A DNA stretch of 64,000 nt from a bacterium (GTDB taxonomy: Bacteria; Desulfobacterota; Desulfobulbia; Desulfobulbales; Desulfobulbaceae). The stretch spans positions 20,822 through 84,821 of the forward strand of contig JAUNUN010000005.1 of assembly GCA_030538155.1 (NCBI GenBank). Reading direction: 5' to 3'. The notes beneath the pieces were generated by a model. That model saw only the letters and a program-made list of their open reading frames with translations. It did no database searches and had not been told where the DNA came from. This document shows positions 58,884-64,000 of the stretch, piece by piece. Made by a program: the position numbers and the translations under genes. Within the stretch, counting starts at the first letter, position 1, and every line of letters begins with the position of its first letter.

Positions 58884-59189
58884 GTTGTGTAAGACCTGCT
58901 ACATAACCACAGGGAGAGGAATGCCCAGTCAGGCCAAGGGAGTAACAAAACTCGATCCCCTTTGGGGCCGTTTGGCGGCTGAAAGTTCAGCCTTCAAAAG
59001 TAAGGAGCGAATGAGGTGGAATCCCCTCATTTAAGATGGGTTATCTAACTGATTAAAAGTACAAGAATATTTCTTGGTGTAGACTGTAGTGTAGGGCAAT
59101 GTTGCGCACACATGAGAGAAGAACGTATACCCATGCGCGTACCGTTCACTATGGGGCAGATGCGCCCCAGGGCCTTCCCCCCCCTGTGG
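58884..59189. other. Intergenic region upstream of hicA
   Basis: About 300 bases. A 37-codon plus-strand ORF at 58921 (MPSQAKGVTKLDPLWGRLAA) has GAGAGGA upstream but no known relatives in my reading. No other feature was seen; the hicA promoter is presumably here. Confidence 0.35.
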
Positions 59190-59345
59190 TCATTCTTGCC
59201 TGAGCTTGTCCTGGTGATCGGCGCACCATTGCATCATTTCAATGCGCTCCGGCAAGGTGTTAAGAACGGTGATAGGTCGCCCGTATCACGTTCTTCTCAC
59301 CGTGGGCAAGCTGTCGTTCGATGGTGTCCCGATCATACCCGGCTT
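59190..59345 (-). pseudogene. C-terminal remnant of a P4-type tyrosine integrase
   Basis: On the minus strand, one frame reads GYDRDTIERQLAHGEKNVIRA then TYHRS-stop, and the next frame LPERIEMMQWCADHQDKLRQ-E-stop (stop at 59190). Together this matches the end of P4-like integrases (IERQLAH...R..Y.R..YLPER..MM..WADYLD). The rest of the gene is missing. It marks an earlier integration event at the same tRNA-Leu locus. Confidence 0.75.
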
Positions 59346-59479
59346 TGTACCCGGTTTATGTTATGGATGTCAACGGACTTTACTGGAACTCTTGGGAAGG
59401 GAAGGTAAAGGAAAACCCAGAAAAACCTAATGGTTTCACGGGGCTAATGTACTTCTTGGTACTTCTTTGGATGTCAATT

Positions 59480-59534
59480 TGGTGCCGGAGGTCGGAATCG
59501 AACCGACATGGGGTTGCCTCCGCTGGATTTTGAG
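59480..59534 (-). other. Prophage attachment site: 3' half of tRNA-Leu(CAA)
   Basis: Minus strand from 59534 reads CTCAAAA (anticodon loop, CAA), the variable arm, T-arm GTCGG-TTCGATT-CCGAC, acceptor strand CTCCGGC, A and CCA. The 5' half of the tRNA is absent: sequence to the right is phage-like and A+T-rich. This is the displaced 3' end left when an element integrated into tRNA-Leu; the intact tRNA should lie beyond the right window edge. Confidence 0.85.
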
Positions 59535-59613
59535 TTTGATAAGGTTGTGATATATGTGGCTGAATTATCAACCTTTCCAAGCTTACATGCTTGCATGATA
59601 TGCAAGTCAGTAA

Positions 59614-60572
59614 CTAAAATTTATCCATTTCTTTACGCAGCGTTTCAGCGACAACCTGGCTGTATCGTTCAGTAACCAAAGATGTGCTATGCCCCATAAT
59701 TTCTTGCAAAGCCCGAAGCCCGACACCGGAAGCTGTCATATGCAGGCCGAAGGCATGGCGGAAAAGATGCGGATTAACCTTGCGCTGAACACCAGCCCGC
59801 TTGCAAGCCCAAAACAGGATATCTCGCAAATCTTTAGGCGCAGGAAAAGGCAAATTCCGAAGATAGGGAGCAACACGGCGATTGATTGGCAACACGCGCT
59901 GTTTGTTTCCTTTGCCGGTAATAATCAATATACGGCGCAACCAATTCACATCATTTGCAACCAAATCCCGGGCCTCCTGGGATCGAAGGCCAAGGTAATA
60001 CATGGCTGCAAATATGCCGCGCTTCTTACGAGGGATCGAGCGCAACAGCCTGACCATTTCCGAACGGCTGGGAACATCCATCATCGGCGCCCTGGTCAGC
60101 TTTGGTGGAAAACGCCTGATCTGAATACGCTCACAGTATCCCTGATCCTCAGCCCACCGACAAAACGAAGAAAGCGCAGCAAGTTCTTTGTTAATAGTCG
60201 AATGCTTGACCCCATCAGCAAGGCGATTGCGCTTGTATTCATCCACCATACGATTCGTGATCGAAGGAAACTGATAGCGACCAAAAAAAGCAAAAGGATT
60301 TTCAACGACCACTGCAACCGCTCAGTGCCTCTTGGCTGATGGTCAAGCCGATAAAATTCAACAAAAAGCGGAGCGACTTCAAGCAAGGTAGGAAATACTC
60401 GCAACGATCCAGATCGGGAGCGAATCCGTAAGCTTTGCTCAATAGCCATGGCATCAGATTCTGTGCCTATAAAAATTTCTTGCGCTCGTTTACCATCCGG
60501 CTTTTTATAATCAATGATCCACTTGCCTGCATGCTGCACAAGGTGCTGTTGAGGATGCGGCCTAACGCTCAT
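59614..60572 (-). pseudogene. Prophage tyrosine integrase, frameshifted
   Basis: Site-specific recombinase of the prophage. From ATG 60572 the first frame gives the N-terminal arm (KWIIDYKKPDGKRAQEIFIG, DAMAIEQSLRIRSRSGSLRV). Near 60287-60305 the frame breaks in an A4/T7 context; the other frame resumes NPFAFFGRYQFPSITNRMVD and holds the catalytic set R (YYLGLRSQEARDL), K (GKGNKQRVLP), HxxR (NPHLFRHAFG), H (LQEIMGHSTS) and Tyr (VTERYSQV). One missing base explains it. Repaired length is about 318 residues. Its start overlaps the preceding gene stop by four bases. Confidence 0.88.
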
Positions 60573-60781
60573 TTTCTGCCACGCCTCGACGCCTGGCCTC
60601 GCTGCCGATTAAAGGCCCGCCTTTCTTCATCTGTGGCCGTCAAAAACCAATCTTTACCGCCTGGAGAAAAAGAAGATTGAACAGAAGTTGATCCTACACC
60701 ATTTCTTTGACCATCAGAGATCAAGCGCTCCAACCTGTCCAGCTTGGCTAAAATTGTCCAAAGCAAACCTTCATCATCCAT
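60569..60781 (-). CDS. Small prophage protein between rep and integrase
   Basis: 70 residues: MDDEGLLWTILAKLDRLERL forms an amphipathic helix, and the tail is basic (RRAFNRQRGQASRRGRK). It starts five bases after the rep stop and its own stop overlaps the integrase start (ATGA), so it is a real member of the phage operon. Not recognised; size and charge could suit a DNA-binding or excision factor, but this is a guess. Confidence 0.65.
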   Translation of the reverse strand: MDDEGLLWTILAKLDRLERLISDGQRNGVGSTSVQSSFSPGGKDWFLTATDEERRAFNRQRGQASRRGRK

Positions 60782-60786
60782 TTAAA

Positions 60787-62145
60787 TCACCAGGATAGCG
60801 TACTTCTGAATTCATTACGCTTGGATATCATTTTATTAACAAAGGCCCGTTCATCCTCGAAAAAGGCGTGTAAATCCTCCTCAATCACCTCTTTACAGAG
60901 GTAGACTATCTTGTCGATATCATCAGGCTCAACTTCGAGAGATGCGCATACAGACATCAATATTCCCCTGGCCTGCTTGCGCAACATATCGATATCTTTG
61001 TGTTTAACGAGATGAGTACGGATATAACCAAATACTCCAGTCCAGACGACAGCCTGAACCTTTTCCCAAAACTCAGAGACCTTTGATTTGGTTTGATTGT
61101 GGTTACGATTCACGGGCTTTTCGCTGTGGCGCGTCCATTCCGTAGTCAGATAGCCCCACAGCGATTTCAAAGCCCCTATCAAATCATCAACAGTGTCAAT
61201 ACGATTGCCTTCACGGTCAGAGAACTCACGCAACTTAGGCCGCCTGACTTGATACTCGACCCTAGTCACAGGCTGAGCGTCATATACTGCGCTACCCCAT
61301 ATTTCGGAAAAAACCTGCTGCTTGTTAGTAGCGCGAGTGCGCTTCAATTCAGTAACCTTATCGTAAACACGCAACATCAAATCACCGCTACCGATGTTCA
61401 AGCCGGAAAAACGACGATTAGTAAAATGTCGACCAAAGGCCAACTCATCAGGATCAGATTCTGACTTACGAACTAGAAGACCATCATAATCGCCGTCATT
61501 CCGAGCTAAAGCTATCCAATGATCTCGGTTATCAAGATTCGCATCTTTGATATCAGTTCCAACAAAATCAGCAGTTAAATGAGCTTCAGAAACCCGTTCC
61601 TTTATAATCGTACCGCCATACAGCTTCAAAAAAGTCTGTACTCGCTGATAGATTGAATAGAACCCAGGTGACCAGCAAGAAAGTGAACCAATTTCAAGCC
61701 GGCAGTTCGGTATCTTGCCATCTTCCCGACGACGATTGAAAAGCAGGCTGATATCTCCTGAACGCATCCGGAACACGTACATACGAGTGCCGGAACGGGA
61801 TAGATTCCAGTCAAAACCGCTTTCAGGAAACACAGGAATGCTTTCCAATTCTGTTTCCTGGACTTGCTTTTTCATCTCATCGAGCATGCCCAGAAAATTT
61901 TCAATGCGAGGATCCCACCTGACCCAAAAAGAAACTTTCAAAAAATCCAATCCACGAACAACCTTGCCCTTCGAACAAGGGCGTACTACTGGCGACCCAC
62001 TTGTTAATCGGGCCTGTGGTGCCGTACATACCACGGAACCTTCGCTTCCTCTGCCTGTACGGATAATAGGCCGAGCTGTCCGATGCGTGAATAGTGGATA
62101 ACTGCGATTAAATCGATGATCTAAAAAGGAAGATTGCTTTTCCAA
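60787..62145 (-). CDS. Phage replication initiation protein
   Basis: 452-residue protein in the position of the rolling-circle initiator of filamentous phages (RstA/pII analogues, Rep_trans-like). It has the central features of that group: FRMRSGDISLLFNRR, RLEIGSLSCWSPGFYSIYQR, TADFVGTDIKDANLDNRDHW, LNIGSGDLMLRVYDKVTELK and VTRVEYQVRRPKLREF, where Tyr and Glu could form the nicking site. The start is a TTG with GAGG nine bases before it; no ATG fits. It begins 77 bases after zot. A precise family match needs a profile search. Confidence 0.8.
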   Translation of the reverse strand: MEKQSSFLDHRFNRSYPLFTHRTARPIIRTGRGSEGSVVCTAPQARLTSGSPVVRPCSKGKVVRGLDFLKVSFWVRWDPRIENFLGMLDEMKKQVQETELESIPVFPESGFDWNLSRSGTRMYVFRMRSGDISLLFNRRREDGKIPNCRLEIGSLSCWSPGFYSIYQRVQTFLKLYGGTIIKERVSEAHLTADFVGTDIKDANLDNRDHWIALARNDGDYDGLLVRKSESDPDELAFGRHFTNRRFSGLNIGSGDLMLRVYDKVTELKRTRATNKQQVFSEIWGSAVYDAQPVTRVEYQVRRPKLREFSDREGNRIDTVDDLIGALKSLWGYLTTEWTRHSEKPVNRNHNQTKSKVSEFWEKVQAVVWTGVFGYIRTHLVKHKDIDMLRKQARGILMSVCASLEVEPDDIDKIVYLCKEVIEEDLHAFFEDERAFVNKMISKRNEFRSTLSW

Positions 62146-62222
62146 GAATGAACCTCACGAATTAAAATGAATGTAGGCTGCACAAATTTCCATCCCGCTT
62201 CATTATTCGGCATCGTCAACGT

Positions 62223-63302
62223 CTACTTAGTTCCAGCCTGGAACGACGCTGCAGCGTGCGCCGCTCCGCTCAAGTCGCTAGCGTTGCGCCGCTGCAGCTT
62301 ATCGGTTGTGGCAGGTACCGAGTTGACTGAATCGTTAGCGAGATCATCGCGCTGTCTTTCAATTTCAGCAGCTACATGACGAGGAACAGAGGCAAAGAAT
62401 TCATTGCCTTCCTGCTGGAGAGGATAAGGAAACTTTTCAACCCGATAGAGCCTGTCGCCCAGGAATACATAATTGACCATGAAAACATGATTACCGTGGC
62501 GCTGAACAACGGAGCCACGATTCAGACGGATAGTCACAGTATTATCGTCAGCTATAGTTGCAACTTGCAGAGACGCCTTAGTTGCCTGTGCAGGAGGATC
62601 AGCAGCTAAAGCTTCAGTGTGCGGTGTATACCAGATATTTTTAAAATACATGAAGCCACCGAAAAGAATTGCAGTTGTCAGAAACATGACTAGATAAAAT
62701 GTCCTCATTACAGGATTTTTAATCTTCTCTGATTCTTTGGCATCCATACTCTTGTATAAAGAAAATATGCCGTCATCAGGTTTAAACGCTTCACGTTTCA
62801 AAATTTCACCATCGCTGAGCCATTTGTACTTAAACTCGCCTATAACCGAACGGCTTCTTGGAGCAGCATCAATGATATATTCCGTCAGCACAACCAGATC
62901 AGTGGGTAATTTCTTTGCATTCTGCGTAATCAAATATATATCGTGGCCAAGGTGGCGATGAATTTCAAAGTAGGTATAAACATCGTTCAAATCCCTTGCG
63001 CTTTTCCGAAAGAGCTTCTGCGCTTCATCTATGATATAGATTAATTGGTGCTCTTGCTCTTTTGTGAATGTTCTTTGATAATCTTCTGTAAAAAAGACCT
63101 TAACTCCGCCTGCATCTTTGACTGCATCCGATAGTGAAATGTGATCAGGTACGAATGAATCAATATTAGTGACAATCGTACACGGTTTAATAAGCTCATA
63201 TCTACCGTCTATTTGTTTTTCAAAATAGTTGTTAGCTAGATGCTTGACTGCATAATATGTTTTTCCAGAGCCGGGAACGCCCTGGATAATACGAATTGCC
63301 AT
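62223..63302 (-). CDS. Zonular occludens toxin-like (Zot / pI) phage assembly ATPase
   Basis: 359-residue inner-membrane assembly protein, hallmark of inoviruses. Walker A is GVPGSGKT (8-15), Walker B LIYIIDEAQ (87-95), with IHRHLGHDIYLITQNAKKLP as the Zot signature. A single transmembrane helix (TFYLVMFLTTAILFGGFMYF, about 201-220) leads to a periplasmic tail that meets the secretin. ATG 63302 begins one base after the coat gene stop. Zot names its cholera homologue; no toxin role is implied. Confidence 0.93.
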   Translation of the reverse strand: MAIRIIQGVPGSGKTYYAVKHLANNYFEKQIDGRYELIKPCTIVTNIDSFVPDHISLSDAVKDAGGVKVFFTEDYQRTFTKEQEHQLIYIIDEAQKLFRKSARDLNDVYTYFEIHRHLGHDIYLITQNAKKLPTDLVVLTEYIIDAAPRSRSVIGEFKYKWLSDGEILKREAFKPDDGIFSLYKSMDAKESEKIKNPVMRTFYLVMFLTTAILFGGFMYFKNIWYTPHTEALAADPPAQATKASLQVATIADDNTVTIRLNRGSVVQRHGNHVFMVNYVFLGDRLYRVEKFPYPLQQEGNEFFASVPRHVAAEIERQRDDLANDSVNSVPATTDKLQRRNASDLSGAAHAAASFQAGTK

Positions 63303-63303
63303 T

Positions 63304-63660
63304 TCATCCAACAAACGGAATGAAGTTCAATGTAAAGCGGATAACGATTGCGGTCAGCAAGATAGAAATACAATCAGGAAGCATCAGGTGATATGCAAGA
63401 TATCCTGTTGCACCACTGAGATTGAGCACACTTGATTCAATGCCGTTTGCACTTAATCCGGAAAGCTCATAGGAAGCCACTTCAATAATTTCTTCAAAAA
63501 CCCAAACAATGACGTTCTTCAGGACTGCTGACAAAACAATGACGTACATGCCGAACAGCATGACTTTGAACGAAAAGAAGAACTTGAAAATGTAATCAAA
63601 GAGCTTGCCGAAAAGCCCTGAAACCCACGTGAATAGCCCGCCGCCTAAGAAACTCATCAT
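63304..63660 (-). CDS. DUF2523-type minor coat protein (pVI-like)
   Basis: 118 residues, highly hydrophobic: helices around 15-50 (LFDYIFKFFFSFKVMLFGMY) and 90-115 (LLTAIVIRFTLNFIPFVG). DUF2523 proteins of filamentous phages cap the virion end and sit between pIII and Zot genes, exactly as here. Its ribosome site AGGAGG overlaps the stop of the upstream pIII-like gene, seven bases before ATG. Confidence 0.85.
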   Translation of the reverse strand: MMSFLGGGLFTWVSGLFGKLFDYIFKFFFSFKVMLFGMYVIVLSAVLKNVIVWVFEEIIEVASYELSGLSANGIESSVLNLSGATGYLAYHLMLPDCISILLTAIVIRFTLNFIPFVG

Positions 63661-63664
63661 GCTA

Positions 63665-64000
63665 TTACCTCCTGACGATTATCAAGAATGCGAGAATGGT
63701 TGCGATAAAAACAAGAATCAAACCCGCCTTGTTCAATTCGCTTTCAACCGTAGAAAAGTCGATTTCAATACGTTGGCCATACAGGTTGCCTTCAACCCTG
63801 GGATTCGATGAACGAATTTTTAGAGCAGTACCTTTGAAATACCCAACCAAGGGGAGGCCGTTGGTCATGAAGTTGCCAACAGTTTCAGACAGGCTTTTTT
63901 CTTCAATTTGGCCTTTCAGGTCATCAATGGTGCTATCAAATTCCTTGCCTTCGGGGAAAGGAGCATTTCCAGAAAATTTTATTTCTTCACCTGTTCCGTC
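63665..64000 (-). CDS. pIII-like adsorption protein, C-terminal part
   Basis: The frame enters from the right window edge and ends at 63665. The visible 111 residues have a Gly- and Asp-rich soluble part (SLSETVGNFMTNGLPLVGYF) and a C-terminal membrane anchor AGLILVFIATILAFLIIVRR, the layout of the pIII minor coat that is held in the inner membrane until assembly. Position before DUF2523 and zot supports this. The receptor-binding N-terminus is outside the window. Confidence 0.75.
   Translation of the reverse strand, partial: DGTGEEIKFSGNAPFPEGKEFDSTIDDLKGQIEEKSLSETVGNFMTNGLPLVGYFKGTALKIRSSNPRVEGNLYGQRIEIDFSTVESELNKAGLILVFIATILAFLIIVRR

Larger units (their letters stand above)
59480..64000 (-). 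mobile_element. Filamentous phage (inovirus) prophage, left part
   Basis: All genes run on the minus strand with almost no gaps, in the order pIII-like, DUF2523 coat, Zot/pI, replication initiator, small protein, integrase, ending at the tRNA-Leu duplicate. Base composition is visibly lower in G+C than the host genes. The set is diagnostic for an integrated Inoviridae-type phage; the major coat protein, ssDNA-binding protein and right attachment site should be outside the window. Confidence 0.88.

Overview
The window is bacterial chromosome, densely coded, with mostly high G+C coding style. Gene content and order point to a Gram-negative bacterium, probably Desulfobacterota (Desulfobulbales-like). 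The supporting features are a corC-lnt-prfB-dgt-valS run, apolipoprotein N-acyltransferase and an NlpE-type periplasmic protein (two membranes), a YkgJ/AMMECR1/bioB/bioA operon, and anaerobe-type redox enzymes beside an iron superoxide dismutase. The taxonomic call is inference from gene style; no rRNA is present.

Region 1 (1-31,250) is housekeeping. A minus-strand block carries corC-lnt-prfB-dgt-valS, and prfB keeps the classic +1 programmed frameshift. It is followed by a divergent transketolase, sodB, a two-domain polyphosphate kinase 2, a thiolase, nitroreductase, a UPF0126 protein, MgtC, an NlpE-like lipocalin, an FMN reductase, and a feoA / glnS / gltX cluster. After a decayed IS3 stretch come citrate synthase, an AI-2E family exporter, the biotin operon, a zinc metallopeptidase and a LEA14-like lipoprotein.

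Region 2 (31,375-42,100) begins at a tRNA-Ser(CGA) gene and is accessory. It holds an unknown gene and a type III restriction-modification operon with a Fic-domain gene inserted between mod and res. The res gene is split by a one-base frameshift that separates helicase from nuclease. IS3 debris lies at the end of res and again near 42 kb, around a metallophosphoesterase, a PflX-like radical SAM enzyme and an isochorismatase-like hydrolase.

Region 3 (42,165-56,750) is mostly core again: lytic transglycosylase, OYE-type flavin oxidoreductase, AzlCD exporter, a DUF2868 / DUF3482-GTPase pair (GTPase frameshifted), SDR, Ste24-like protease coupled to a SprT/DUF2786 fusion, arginine decarboxylase, FKBP and tRNA-Ser(GGA).

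Region 4 (56,850-64,000) is mobile: an IS3 remnant, GNAT, the hicAB toxin-antitoxin pair, a dead P4-type integrase tail, and then the left end of an integrated filamentous phage (inovirus). The prophage carries, all on the minus strand and tightly packed, a pIII-like adsorption protein (cut by the window edge), a DUF2523 minor coat protein, the Zot/pI assembly ATPase, a replication initiator, a small unknown protein and a frameshifted tyrosine integrase. It is bounded on the left by a 55-bp duplicate of the 3' half of tRNA-Leu(CAA). This prophage and the Fic-bearing type III R-M system are the most interesting content.

Several apparent defects (res, GTPase, integrase, tRNA-Ser acceptor stem) are each explained by a single inserted or missing base, so assembly error must be considered alongside real gene decay.
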